Of a DNA stretch of 64,000 nucleotides, positions 49,124 to 57,091 are shown piece by piece. The stretch is from an uncultured Christensenella sp. (GTDB taxonomy: Bacteria; Bacillota; Clostridia; Christensenellales; Borkfalkiaceae): contig CAJTYL010000004.1 of assembly GCA_910583855.1 (NCBI GenBank), forward strand, positions 89,489-153,488, given 5' to 3'. The translations under genes and the position numbers were made by a program. A model generated the notes under the pieces. It was not told where the DNA came from, did not search any database, and saw only the letters and a list, made by a program, of their open reading frames with translations. The first letter of the stretch is position 1. Every line of letters starts with the position of its first letter.

Positions 49124-50308
49124 ATGGATATCGAAAAATTAAAAATCGGCGCCAAAAACGGCAACGCGGAAGCACAGTGTGCGTTAGGTAAAATCTTATT
49201 GCGTATCGATTACGATGGTACGGAGATAGACGAAAACGCAGACGAAGGCGTCGGGCTGCTTAAAAGCGCGGCAAAGCAAGGCAATGCTGAAGCCGAGTTC
49301 AATTTGGGCTTGTGCTATCTTTACGGGCGCGGAGTTGACGAAGATAAAACGGAAGCATTCAAGCATACCCTATCCGCCGCAAAAAAGAATTATGCTTCCG
49401 CGCAAAATAATATTGGTACTTTTTACGAAAACGGGATAGGCGTTGAAAAAGACGAAAATGCCGCCTTCGAGTGGTATAAAAAATCGGCAGACCAAGGCAA
49501 TGATATCGGGCAACTGAACGTAGGTAATTGCTATAAGGATGGAATTGCCGTAAAGCGAGATTTCTCGGAAGCTCTCAAATGGATGAAGCTGTCCGCCGAA
49601 CAAGGGAATGCCGACGCTTTGTTCGAGATTGGTATTTTTTACGAAAACGGTTACGGCGTCAGCCGCGACGCTAAAGAATCGTTCAACTGGTATAAAAAAG
49701 CCGCCGAAAAAAATCACGGCAAAGCCATGTGTTACGTCGGCTATTGCTATCAGTACGGCGACGGTGTGGAGCGCAATCTTCAAGAAGCCGTTAAGTGGTA
49801 TCAGGCGTCTATGGAACAAAAATATTTTCAGGCTTTCACCAATATGGGTTATTGCTATCAGTACGGCGAAGGCGTAGAAGAGAATATGAATGCGGCAATT
49901 ATGATGTATCGTGCGGGCGCCCAACTCGGCAGTACGGACGCGCTTTATAATCTCGGCATCTGCTACTCTTACGGCTACGGCGTTAAACAAAGCGACGAGG
50001 AAGCCGCGAAATATTTTCTCGCCGGAGCAAACGCGGGCTGCGACAGATGCCAATTCAGAATAGGCGTTTGTTACGGTTGCGGCGACGGCGTCGAAGAAGA
50101 TGCCGACAAGGCTATCGAATATCTGACTCGTGCCGCAAAACAAGGCAACGACGACGCAATGTATTCGCTCGGCGAATTTTACGAAAACGGTATTGGTGTC
50201 GAAGAAGATCTTAACGAAGCCGTGAAATACTATAAAGCCGCCGCCACGGAAGGCAATGAAGATGCAATAAAGAAATTGAAAAAAAGAAAATTCAAAAGAT
50301 ATATATAA
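49124..50308 (+). CDS. Sel1-like repeat protein
   Basis: A 394-residue solenoid of about ten Sel1-like (TPR-related) repeats of roughly 36 residues, each close to A-x-x-G-N-x-x-A-x-x-x-L-G-x-x-Y-x-x-G-x-G-V, for example AEFNLGLCYLYGRGVDEDKTEA. No signal peptide is present, so it should be cytoplasmic. Such repeats mediate protein-protein contacts. Its location in the island beside an XRE regulator does not reveal a target. The repeats are strongly similar to each other at the protein level. Confidence 0.92.
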   Translation: MDIEKLKIGAKNGNAEAQCALGKILLRIDYDGTEIDENADEGVGLLKSAAKQGNAEAEFNLGLCYLYGRGVDEDKTEAFKHTLSAAKKNYASAQNNIGTFYENGIGVEKDENAAFEWYKKSADQGNDIGQLNVGNCYKDGIAVKRDFSEALKWMKLSAEQGNADALFEIGIFYENGYGVSRDAKESFNWYKKAAEKNHGKAMCYVGYCYQYGDGVERNLQEAVKWYQASMEQKYFQAFTNMGYCYQYGEGVEENMNAAIMMYRAGAQLGSTDALYNLGICYSYGYGVKQSDEEAAKYFLAGANAGCDRCQFRIGVCYGCGDGVEEDADKAIEYLTRAAKQGNDDAMYSLGEFYENGIGVEEDLNEAVKYYKAAATEGNEDAIKKLKKRKFKRYI

Positions 50309-50493
50309 GCCGAATTAAAGGAATATAGCGCATATTTCTCCCTGTTCCCTTTTATATTCCGGACACTACTGTTCTATTCGCAAATATCAAATAAAGCCGC
50401 AATACAGCGGTGGCACATAGTTATGGACTAAAATAACACTAGAGCGGCACTATTCACACAAGGAAAGGTTTTGAAATTAAAAATCAATGAAAA

Positions 50494-50531
50494 CAAAAAG
50501 TCGGGACTCCTTTCGGAATCTCGACTTTTTG
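50494..50531 (+). terminator. Terminator after the Sel1-repeat gene
   Basis: CAAAAAGTCG-GGA pairs with TC-TCGACTTTTTG around an 11-nt loop. Confidence 0.75.
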
Positions 50532-50770
50532 CCAACTCTGCGGTGGGCAAATGCTCATAGAGCGCGGAAGGTTTGGGCAGTATAGCCGCCCGTGCCTTAG
50601 CTTACGGAAAGGGCGTAAGTTTTGTTTTGTTACGCAAAATTCGTAAGCCGTGATAGGCTTTTATAAGTGTACGATTTTTTCGGAAAACGGCACTAAAATC
50701 AATTCTCTAACTTAATAGAATGACCAACCATCATAGAGCACATTATGTTGCTAAACACGGTTAGAAGTCG
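50532..50770. other. Non-coding stretch, no gene seen
   Basis: No open frame of note. Several short inverted repeats occur (for example TACGGAAAGGGCGTA and TTACGCAAAATTCGTAA). It precedes the recombinase remnant and is probably decayed mobile-element DNA. Confidence 0.4.
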
Positions 50771-51124
50771 GTGATACAAGAAGTTAAGGTTACGGGTAAA
50801 ATCTCGGAAGAACGGTATTTGAAAATGAGCGATACATACGAAGCCGAGCAAGCCACGCTGAAAGAGCGGGTTAAGACTTTGAAAGCTGAAATAGAGAAAG
50901 CCAAAGCGCAAGACGATAAAATTCTCGACTTTATGCTACTCATCTACAAGTACAACAATTTTGAAGAACTCACGCCCGAAATTCTGCGTTCGTTCATTGA
51001 CAAGGTAATCGTCCACGAGAAAACGAAAATAAACGGACATTACAGACAGACCGTTGAAATAGTCTATAATTTCGTGGGCACAATCCAGCCGCAGTTCTTC
51101 GACGATGACGAAACCTACAACTGA
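50771..51124 (+). pseudogene. Large serine recombinase, C-terminal remnant
   Basis: About 117 residues match the end of Tn1549-type large serine recombinases: GKISEERYLKMSDTYEAEQ, a coiled-coil TLKERVKTLKAEIEKAK, then LTPEILRSFIDKVIVHEKTK and the acidic tail. The catalytic Ser domain is missing and an in-frame stop lies just upstream (50762-50764), so it cannot be active. It sits at the right end of the island, where an integrase is expected. Confidence 0.8.
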
Positions 51125-51229
51125 CACAAGCAGCTAAACCAAGACAAGAGAAAAGGCGTGGCTTCACGCTACGCCTTAATCTCTACAACCTGCGGCTTAC
51201 CGTTTATTCCCTATGGGAATTACAGTAAT

Positions 51230-51243
51230 GCCGCGCGGCTTTT
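51230..51243 (-). terminator. Right arm of the split terminator
   Basis: GCCGCGCGGCTTTT, complement of the arm at 44031-44044 and directly before the end of the minus-strand gene at 51247. Confidence 0.6.
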
Positions 51244-51246
51244 CTG

Positions 51247-51453
51247 TTAAATAGGGTGTTTTAAGGATTTTATGCGCCGCGTTGAAAATATAACGCAAAC
51301 CAAAAATCCGTCCTCTGTACGCGTTATTTCCAAAGACGGGCTTTTGTCGCACTCGAAGTATTCCTCGTTTACGCGCTGCACGTCCCTCAAAAAAAGTTCC
51401 CGCTCGAAGTCGGACATATCGTCTCTGTCCAAAAGTATCGCGTTTTTTTTCAT
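51247..51453 (-). CDS. Small protein of unknown function following a MinD-like gene
   Basis: A 68-residue protein (starts MKKNAILLDRDDMSDFERE, ends STRRIKSLKHPI). No family recognised and no membrane segment. Its start overlaps the end of the MinD-like ATPase gene by four bases, so the two are translationally coupled and probably act together. It is not a recognisable MinE. Confidence 0.65.
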   Translation of the reverse strand: MKKNAILLDRDDMSDFERELFLRDVQRVNEEYFECDKSPSLEITRTEDGFLVCVIFSTRRIKSLKHPI

Positions 51454-52181
51454 AGCTTCGCCCTCATCTTTCTTTTAATTACTCCGTTAATTCCGCCGTA
51501 GCCCTTTAAAACGTTGCAAAAGCTTTCGCGTTTGCCCGTTATCGTTTCGGCTGCGGTTTTAAAGGCTTTCAAAGTCGTCTGCTTCCAATCGCCAGCAGGC
51601 AAAAGCAAATCTTCGGGTATAACGGCTTTAAGCGGCAGGTGCAAAAGAGTTGCAATTTCGTGCGCGGTCATCACCTCGCCGTTCAGTATCTGCCCGCCGT
51701 TGATTTTGTTGACGACAAGCCCGATATCCTTTATCCCGCCGTCGTACAGCGCGGAACGGCAGCAGTCGGCGCTCTTTACCGATGGGGTGAACGGCTCGGT
51801 AACTATAAGCGCGCCGTCGCAAACCTCGGGCGCAACCTTATCGAGCAGAATAAAATCGAACAGTCCGTCTACGTCCTTTACAGCCTGCGCCGCGACCGAT
51901 AAATCGGTTACGCCCATAGATGGCATAAAACACAGATTGCCGTTCATCGGGTGAAAGGTAAGCGTTTGTTTTGCCCTGCACGCGCCCCGTTCGTAATCTC
52001 CCAGGGTATAAACCTGTAAATCGCGGCACTCGCCGATAATCGCCGCGCTGCAGCAACGGAAGTCGCCGTCAACTATAAGCGTCCGTTCGCCCATGGCCGC
52101 AAGCGCAACCCCCAGCCCCACGGCGCAGGTTGTTACGCCTGTGCCTCCTTTAAAGCTGGTTAAATATATTTTTCTTGCCAT
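51450..52181 (-). CDS. MinD/ParA-superfamily ATPase with atypical P-loop
   Basis: A 243-residue SIMIBI-class protein. The deviant Walker A motif reads FKGGTGVTTCAV. The signature Lys is kept but the second, P-loop Lys (GKTT in MinD) is Val, as in CpaE/TadZ-like proteins. DGDFRC and DFILLDKVAP follow the MinD plan. A basic C-terminal stretch (GGINGVIKRKMRAKL) could be a membrane-targeting helix. ATP binding may persist while hydrolysis is doubtful. It is divergent from yqfC and coupled to a 68-residue partner. Confidence 0.8.
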   Translation of the reverse strand: MARKIYLTSFKGGTGVTTCAVGLGVALAAMGERTLIVDGDFRCCSAAIIGECRDLQVYTLGDYERGACRAKQTLTFHPMNGNLCFMPSMGVTDLSVAAQAVKDVDGLFDFILLDKVAPEVCDGALIVTEPFTPSVKSADCCRSALYDGGIKDIGLVVNKINGGQILNGEVMTAHEIATLLHLPLKAVIPEDLLLPAGDWKQTTLKAFKTAAETITGKRESFCNVLKGYGGINGVIKRKMRAKL

Positions 52182-52512
52182 AAAAGTTCTCCTTCACAAA
52201 TTTTTTTTGCTATTCTGCGCAAATAAAATTCTGTGATTTTTAGCGGCTCTGCCGCTCTTTGCGCGATTTTAAGCGCACACAATATTTAATCTGCACATTA
52301 TTATCTAAACTTGTACAATAACGTGTGCAGAGCCGCACTTCGTTCGCGCACGCAAATTTACCCCGCTGAGGTGCTTGCGCATAAATTGAGTGCGCTAACC
52401 CAAAAGCGCGGTTTTTGGTTTCACAGTTCATTATTTTTTACTAAATAATAGAGTGAATAAGGGGTAAAATATTGTAAAGTTTTGTAATTAATGCGCTTTT
52501 GCACACGATTTT
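52182..52512. other. Intergenic region between the MinD-like gene and yqfC, no gene seen
   Basis: AT-rich with short GC-rich inverted repeats (GCGGCTCTGCCGC, and GTGTGCAGAGCCGC nearby). AGGAG for the MinD-like gene lies at its left edge. I see no coding frame. Confidence 0.4.
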
Positions 52513-52557
52513 GCCCGTACGCCTGCGGGTATATCCGCAGGCGTACGGGCATAGTTT
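52513..52557 (+). promoter_or_regulatory. Sigma-E-like promoter within a hairpin upstream of yqfC
   Basis: GCCCGTACGCCTGCGG (52513-52528) and CCGCAGGCGTACGGGC (52535-52550) form a perfect 16-bp stem. The loop GTATAT followed by 15 bp and CATAGTTT (52550-52557) fits the sporulation sigma-E pattern (ATAT, 14-15 bp, CATA...T). In Bacillus yqfC and yqfD are under sigma-E control. The start would be at or next to the yqfC ATG. Confidence 0.5.
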
Positions 52558-52562
52558 ATTTT

Positions 52563-52817
52563 ATGAAACTTTTAGAACAGATTATGGAAGAGCTCGGCGG
52601 CGATACGTTAAAGTCGTTCTCGGTAGTGCCGTCGTTCGGCGGGTACTTCCGCAGCATAAAAAGCATAGCGGAATATACTTCCGAAAAAATTATACTATTG
52701 CAGAAGAAAACTTTGATAATTTTAGAGGGCGAAAAGTTGGAAGTCGGCAAATATTTTGAAGAAGATATATTCATAAAGGGCAATATAAAGGTAATAACCG
52801 TTGACAAACAGGGCTGA
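52563..52817 (+). CDS. yqfC: YabP/YqfC-family sporulation protein
   Basis: An 84-residue protein with the beta-rich YabP/YqfC fold (TEKIILLQKKTLIILEG-type core: YTSEKIILLQKKTLIILEGE, then VGKYFEEDIFIKGNIKVI). Its role in sporulation is poorly defined. The ATG at 52563 was chosen over upstream starts because those lie in the hairpin. No Shine-Dalgarno is visible, so initiation may be leaderless. It overlaps yqfD by 17 bases. Confidence 0.8.
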   Translation: MKLLEQIMEELGGDTLKSFSVVPSFGGYFRSIKSIAEYTSEKIILLQKKTLIILEGEKLEVGKYFEEDIFIKGNIKVITVDKQG

Positions 52818-53691
52818 AATTTCTATAGTTTCCACGGCAGAGGGCGCTTTAAGAAAGCTTAAAAAGGCGCAAATACCCGTTTATAACTGCAAAAAAGACG
52901 GGGCTTTATTCATATTCGCGGTTAAAGATAAAGATACCCCAAAAGTTTTTGCAATTTTCGATAAAGCGTGTTATAATGTTACTATAATAAAGAAAAGCCG
53001 TAACCGAAGGCTTTTATCCTTTTTGTCGGTCCGTGCAGGTCTGGTTGCGGGCGCGGCGGCTTTCGTTGCCGCTTGCCTTATTGCAAACTCCTTCGTTCTC
53101 AAAATAGAAGTGAGCGGAAGCGGCAGTTATCTCGAACCCGAGGTCCGCAAGATAGTCTACGACGAGGGCGCAAGGGAATTCAAAGCCTTTTCATCGTTTA
53201 ACGCGTCGGTTGCCACGGGCAGAATACTTGCACTGCCTCAGGTCACTTTCTGCAATATAGAAAAGCGCGGCAGCGTCCTCATCGTCGACGTGCAGGTGGA
53301 CGAAGAGCATTACGGCGCGGCGAGCAATAAGCCCCTTATAAGCGATTGCGACGGCGTGGTAAAAAACGTGGTCGCCGTGTGCGGCACCGCCGCGGTGAAC
53401 GCGGGGGACAGCGTAAAGAAGGGCGACGTTCTTATATACGCGCGTACGCTTGCGGGCGAGGAAGAAATAGACTGCATTGCGGCAGGCTTTGCCGAATTAG
53501 AATGCAAGGGCCACGCTGAGTATTTTGCCAAAGCCGACACGGAAGAAGGCTTAAAGGAAGCGTATTCCTCTCTTCTTATAGAAGCGGAGAATATTTTAAG
53601 TCGGACGCACACCGTCAGCCCTACCGAGGGCGGGGTGCTTTATAAAATAGATTTTACTTACTTGCACAGAATAAGTATCAACTTAAGTTAA
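52801..53691 (+). CDS. yqfD: Sporulation protein YqfD
   Basis: A 296-residue protein from a TTG start preceded by AAAGG. One hydrophobic segment (AGLVAGAAAFVAACLIANSFVL, about residues 77-98) follows a cytoplasmic N-terminus, and the remainder is exported. It shows the family run ISGSGSYLEPEVRKIVYDEG-type (here VSGSGSYLEPEVRKI) and GDSVKKGDVLIY. It is about 100 residues shorter than Bacillus YqfD. Context yqfC-yqfD-phoH is the standard sporulation block in Clostridia and Bacilli. Confidence 0.87.
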   Translation: MTNRAEISIVSTAEGALRKLKKAQIPVYNCKKDGALFIFAVKDKDTPKVFAIFDKACYNVTIIKKSRNRRLLSFLSVRAGLVAGAAAFVAACLIANSFVLKIEVSGSGSYLEPEVRKIVYDEGAREFKAFSSFNASVATGRILALPQVTFCNIEKRGSVLIVDVQVDEEHYGAASNKPLISDCDGVVKNVVAVCGTAAVNAGDSVKKGDVLIYARTLAGEEEIDCIAAGFAELECKGHAEYFAKADTEEGLKEAYSSLLIEAENILSRTHTVSPTEGGVLYKIDFTYLHRISINLS

Positions 53692-53812
53692 AACGCATAT
53701 AAGCGGCGCGATACTGCGTTCAACTTGCGTTTTGTTTCGGTTGTGTACGGGAAGTACACTTCCTGCAACAAATCCGCGTTCGCCTTGTCCCGCTTGCATC
53801 TCTGCGTTTTAA
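53688..53812. repeat. Structured intergenic repeat, copy 8
   Basis: Best-preserved copy. Terminal arms TTAAAACGCA (53688-53697) and TGCGTTTTAA (53803-53812) are perfect complements. The internal hairpin is GTGTAC-N5-GTACAC (about 53751-53767), a third compensated variant. ATATAAGCGGCGCGATACTG and CGCCTTGTCCCGCTTGCATC match other copies. It begins at the yqfD stop. Confidence 0.85.
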
Positions 53813-53826
53813 CCGTCCGAAAATAT

Positions 53827-54798
53827 ATGACTAACCAATCAATAAGAAAGATTAACGCAAAAAACGCCGATATACTTCAAAGATTTTTGGGTACGTTTGA
53901 CGAGAACGTCAATCTCGTAATGCAGGAAACGGGCGCGATTATCCGCGTTGACGGCGTTCAACTTATAATAAGCGGTGCGGAAAAGGGCGTCAATATCGCC
54001 GCCGATGCGGTCGATAGCCTTATCGAGCTCTCGTCAAAGGGAGAAACGGTGGACAGGGGCAGGGTTATTTACTGCCTTGAACTTGCGCGCGAGGGGAAGG
54101 CAAAGGATATTTGCAAGCTTTCGGCGGGTACCGTTGCCGTAACGTCGCGCGGGAAACAGATTAAGTGTAAGACGGTGGGACAGAAAACCTACGTAGACAG
54201 TATAAAAAAGGACGCTGTCACTTTCGGCATAGGTCCCGCAGGCACGGGCAAAACCTATTTGGCAGTGTGCCTTGCCGTACAAGCCTACAAGCAAAAACAG
54301 GCGGACAAGATTATACTCACCCGCCCCGCAGTTGAAGCGGGCGAAAAGCTCGGCTTTCTCCCCGGTGATTTGCAGACCAAGGTCGACCCCTATTTAAGAC
54401 CGCTGTACGACGCGCTGGAAGAAATGCTCGGCTCGGAAACCTATTTGAAACTTATGGAGCGCGGTACTATCGAGGTTGCGCCTTTGGCGTATATGCGCGG
54501 GCGTACGCTTTCAAACGCGTTCATAATCTTGGACGAAGCGCAAAACACAACGCGCGAACAGATGAAAATGTTTTTGACCCGTCTTGGCGACAATTCGAAG
54601 ATGGTCGTCACGGGCGATATTACGCAGATTGATTTGCCGGACGGTAAGAAAAGCGGACTCGAACACGCGGTTTCCGTGCTTGAAAACGTAGCGGGGATAT
54701 CCGTCGTTTACCTTTCGGAAAAAGACGTCGTCCGCAACCCTTTGGTTATGAGAATAGTCAAGGCTTACAGCGAAGCCGATCGGGCATCGAAGCCCTGA
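53827..54798 (+). CDS. phoH: PhoH-family ATPase
   Basis: A 323-residue PhoH-like NTPase: KH-like N-terminus, Walker A GPAGTGKT (about residue 138), VEAGEKLGFLPG, Walker B ILDEAQNTT and GDITQIDLP. Its biological role, probably in RNA metabolism, is not firmly known. The ATG at 53827 is chosen because the longer frame would run through repeat copy 8. It is followed by the HD hydrolase after 34 bp with a strong AGGAGG between. Confidence 0.93.
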   Translation: MTNQSIRKINAKNADILQRFLGTFDENVNLVMQETGAIIRVDGVQLIISGAEKGVNIAADAVDSLIELSSKGETVDRGRVIYCLELAREGKAKDICKLSAGTVAVTSRGKQIKCKTVGQKTYVDSIKKDAVTFGIGPAGTGKTYLAVCLAVQAYKQKQADKIILTRPAVEAGEKLGFLPGDLQTKVDPYLRPLYDALEEMLGSETYLKLMERGTIEVAPLAYMRGRTLSNAFIILDEAQNTTREQMKMFLTRLGDNSKMVVTGDITQIDLPDGKKSGLEHAVSVLENVAGISVVYLSEKDVVRNPLVMRIVKAYSEADRASKP

Positions 54799-54832
54799 GC
54801 AATACGCCCGAAAACGTATAGGAGGAAGAAAA

Positions 54833-56308
54833 TTGACTAAGACCAAGCTTAGCAATAAAGAGATTGCGCTCAGTATTTTGACGTTTGCAATTTGTCAGAT
54901 ACTGCTTCTTTTGGATTTATTTATATTGACGGTAATCAATACCGACGGCAACGTTATCCCGTTTATAACGGATAACTCCAACAGCGTCATCACAGTCGCC
55001 GTGTCGTCGGTGGTACTATCCGTCATCATTTACATCTATTTTTTCACGGAAAATAAAGCTGTGCTTGCGCACTACAGCAGAATAATAGAAATATATTTGC
55101 TTTTATACCTTGCGCTGCTCGTAAACAACGTGGTCTGCCGTTTCGTTTCGCCTACGGCGCGCCCGTTGATGTTTTTTCCTTTGATTACCGCAATGTTTTT
55201 AAAGCGCAGGGAAGCTATATTCTTAACAATCGTGTACGGCTTGCAGATGTTCATATTCAACCGTTTTTTAAACAGCGAGCTCGTTCCCGAGCCTTATCCG
55301 CACTATATCGAGGCGATATCAAGCTTTTCGGGACTTCTCGTTATGTTCTGCAGCGGCGTTCTCGGCGTATTCCTTTTAAAGGGAATAAAAACCAGAATGG
55401 GCACCGTAATGGTTGCGCTCGTGCTGTTTATTCCTACGGTAATTATCAACATAGTTATGCAGCTGTCGCAGATCGTCGAAGACAATCTTTTCCAACTCGT
55501 CGAGCTGGCAGTGTTCAGTATGCTTGACTGCATCTTCTCCGTTCTGCTGTTCCTGTTTATTCTTCCGATAGTCGAAGTAATGTTCTCGGAGCTTACTCAG
55601 TTCAGGCTGAGGGAGCTTACCTCCGACAACGCGAAGCTTATCAAGAAATTAAAGCAGCAGGCTCTCGGCACCTATAACCATTGCGTGGTGGTAGCGCAGC
55701 TTGCGGAAGCCTGCGCAACAGCAATAAATGAGGACCCCGAGCTTGCCCGCGCCGCCGCGTACTATCACGATATAGGCAAGCTTAAAAACCCCGAAATGTT
55801 CGCGGAAAACCAAAGCGAGTACGACCTGCACAAGGAACTTACCCCCGAGCTTTCCGTCGATATTATCCGTTCGCATGCAAGAGAGGGTGCAAAGCTCATA
55901 AAAAAATACAAGCTTCCCGAATTCTTCGCGGACATCGCGGTTCAGCACCACGGCACGCTGCCCATAAAATACTTCTACGCCAAGGCGCTTAAAATGAGCG
56001 ACGGCGAACTGAACGTTGCAAACTATTCTTATTCGGGTCCTACGCCCACGACGAAGATTGCGGCAATAATTATGATTGCCGACGCTTCGGAAGCGGCTGC
56101 GCGTTCCCTTTCGGACCGTTCGCCCGAAAAGGTCGCGGCTCTCGTAACTTCCATCGTCGAAGAGCGTATGAACCTCGAACAGTTTATCGACTGTAACATA
56201 ACTCTCCGCGAATTGAACGTGGTTACGCAGACCGTCGTAAACCAGCTTGCGGGCGTGTATCATTCGCGCGTAAAATATCCTAAGCTCGTACTTTCCAAAA
56301 ATAGATAA
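54833..56308 (+). CDS. Membrane HD-domain phosphohydrolase (PgpH/YqfF-like)
   Basis: A 491-residue protein starting at TTG with AGGAGG six bases upstream. Seven or so hydrophobic segments occupy residues 10-260, then a cytoplasmic HD domain with CVVVAQLAEAC, AAAYYHDIGKLKNP (HD) and AVQHHGTLPIKYFY. Family members hydrolyse c-di-AMP. Full-length PgpH has a large extracellular domain before its membrane part; here it is absent, so ligand sensing outside the cell may be lost. It lies in the conserved phoH-HD-ybeY block. Confidence 0.9.
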   Translation: MTKTKLSNKEIALSILTFAICQILLLLDLFILTVINTDGNVIPFITDNSNSVITVAVSSVVLSVIIYIYFFTENKAVLAHYSRIIEIYLLLYLALLVNNVVCRFVSPTARPLMFFPLITAMFLKRREAIFLTIVYGLQMFIFNRFLNSELVPEPYPHYIEAISSFSGLLVMFCSGVLGVFLLKGIKTRMGTVMVALVLFIPTVIINIVMQLSQIVEDNLFQLVELAVFSMLDCIFSVLLFLFILPIVEVMFSELTQFRLRELTSDNAKLIKKLKQQALGTYNHCVVVAQLAEACATAINEDPELARAAAYYHDIGKLKNPEMFAENQSEYDLHKELTPELSVDIIRSHAREGAKLIKKYKLPEFFADIAVQHHGTLPIKYFYAKALKMSDGELNVANYSYSGPTPTTKIAAIIMIADASEAAARSLSDRSPEKVAALVTSIVEERMNLEQFIDCNITLRELNVVTQTVVNQLAGVYHSRVKYPKLVLSKNR

Positions 56309-56498
56309 AAAACTCATATAAACTGTGCAATAGTTCGTTGAACTTGCGTTTTTCCTAAGTAAGGCTAACGCCTTCGGTACGACGTTTGCGCATAAGTAAA
56401 TTCATGTCGGAAAATCCGCGTTCGCCTTGTCTTGCTTGCATTTCTGCGTTTTTTGGTTGCGCAACGCGCCAGGCATTGTACTGCATCTCCGCGTTTTT
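56307..56498. repeat. Structured intergenic repeat, copy 9, with a duplicated right end
   Basis: Arms AAAAAACTCA (56307-56316) and TGCGTTTTTT (56445-56454) pair with one mismatch. Right-end bases CGCCTTGTCTTGCTTGCATT are typical. A second diverged right end follows (GCATTGTACTGCATCTCCGCG, 56473-56493). An additional CCTAAGTAAGG...CCTTCGG segment is inserted in the middle. Confidence 0.75.
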
Positions 56499-56507
56499 CT
56501 TCTTACC

Positions 56508-56592
56508 GTCATTCTGAGAGAGGGTGTAGCCCTGTGTCGTACTGAGCGTTAGAAAAGTATCTCTATGAATTCTTCGTTTTACTCAGAATGAC
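56508..56592. repeat. GTCATTCTGAG...CTCAGAATGAC element
   Basis: Perfect terminal complement GTCATTCTGAG (56508-56518) and CTCAGAATGAC (56582-56592) with ATTCTTCG inside, the same family as at 25.15 kb. Confidence 0.7.
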
Positions 56593-56631
56593 GCTTTCTA
56601 ATAGCAAAGAAAATTTGTAAATAATATTAAT

Positions 56632-57090
56632 ATGTTAAAAATCTATTGTGAAGAACGGAATTTTTCCGCGCTTGCGGGCGCGTTTGACGGCGAGGTTACG
56701 GCAGATTGCAACCTTGCCGCCGAAGTCGTTCTCGTCGACAGGGAAGAGATATGCCGTTTAAACCGCGAAATGCGCGGGGTGGACGCCGTGACCGATGTTT
56801 TAAGCTTCCCTTCGCTTGACGGAATCAAGGGCAAAAAATTGCAAAAAAAAGCCTTCCCCGCCGATATGGACGAGGAGGGCAACCTTTTTTTGGGCAGTAT
56901 CGCAATATGTACTAAACGCGCAGAAGAGCAGGCGGAGGAGTACGGGCACGGCTATGAAAGGGAGCTTAACTACCTTTTGACGCACGGGCTTTTCCACCTT
57001 TTGGGTTACGACCATATGAACGATACTGACAAGGCTGAAATGCGCGCCCGCGAAGAGCGCGTAATGAATAAATTAGGATTGACAAGGTAG
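56632..57090 (+). CDS. ybeY: Endoribonuclease YbeY
   Basis: A 152-residue zinc-dependent RNase needed for 16S rRNA maturation. The signature H-x3-H-x5-H is present as THGLFHLLGYDH near the C-terminus, and the N-terminal VDREEICRLNREMRG...TDVLSFP matches the family. An insertion around residues 62-78 (GKKLQKKAFPADMDEEGN) is slightly longer than usual. era starts 2 bp downstream, so they are coupled. The dgkA and cdd genes often found between them are absent. Confidence 0.95.
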   Translation: MLKIYCEERNFSALAGAFDGEVTADCNLAAEVVLVDREEICRLNREMRGVDAVTDVLSFPSLDGIKGKKLQKKAFPADMDEEGNLFLGSIAICTKRAEEQAEEYGHGYERELNYLLTHGLFHLLGYDHMNDTDKAEMRAREERVMNKLGLTR

Positions 57091-57091
57091 T

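Larger units (their letters stand above)
44045..51229. mobile_element. Accessory island inserted in a terminator loop
   Basis: The segment is bounded by the two arms of a terminator. Just inside each arm lies an inverted sequence: AATTCCCATAGGGATTAAA (44052-44070) on the left and TTTATTCCCTATGGGAATT (51203-51221) on the right. Cargo is accessory: an HxlR regulator with a radical SAM gene, an SPFH/zinc-ribbon pair, an XRE membrane regulator, a Sel1-repeat protein and the C-terminal remnant of a large serine recombinase. Cargo genes look lower in GC than the flanks. Whether the inverted ends are element termini is inference. Confidence 0.6.

Noticed and set aside
49124..50308. CRISPR-like or DNA tandem repeat in the Sel1 gene
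   Set aside because: Repetition is at protein level with variable codons and no constant spacer structure.
50318..50360. GGAATATA.../TATATTCC stem after the Sel1-repeat gene as a second terminator
   Set aside because: It has no T-tail, and the hairpin at 50494 is a better terminator.
51247..51453. MinE identity for the 68-residue partner of the MinD-like ATPase
   Set aside because: No MinE-like N-terminal amphipathic segment or anti-MinCD motif is visible.
53725..53826. N-terminal extension of phoH and, likewise, of feoB at 35851
   Set aside because: Both extensions run through structured repeat copies; the chosen starts give normal N-termini, and feoB has a strong ribosome site.
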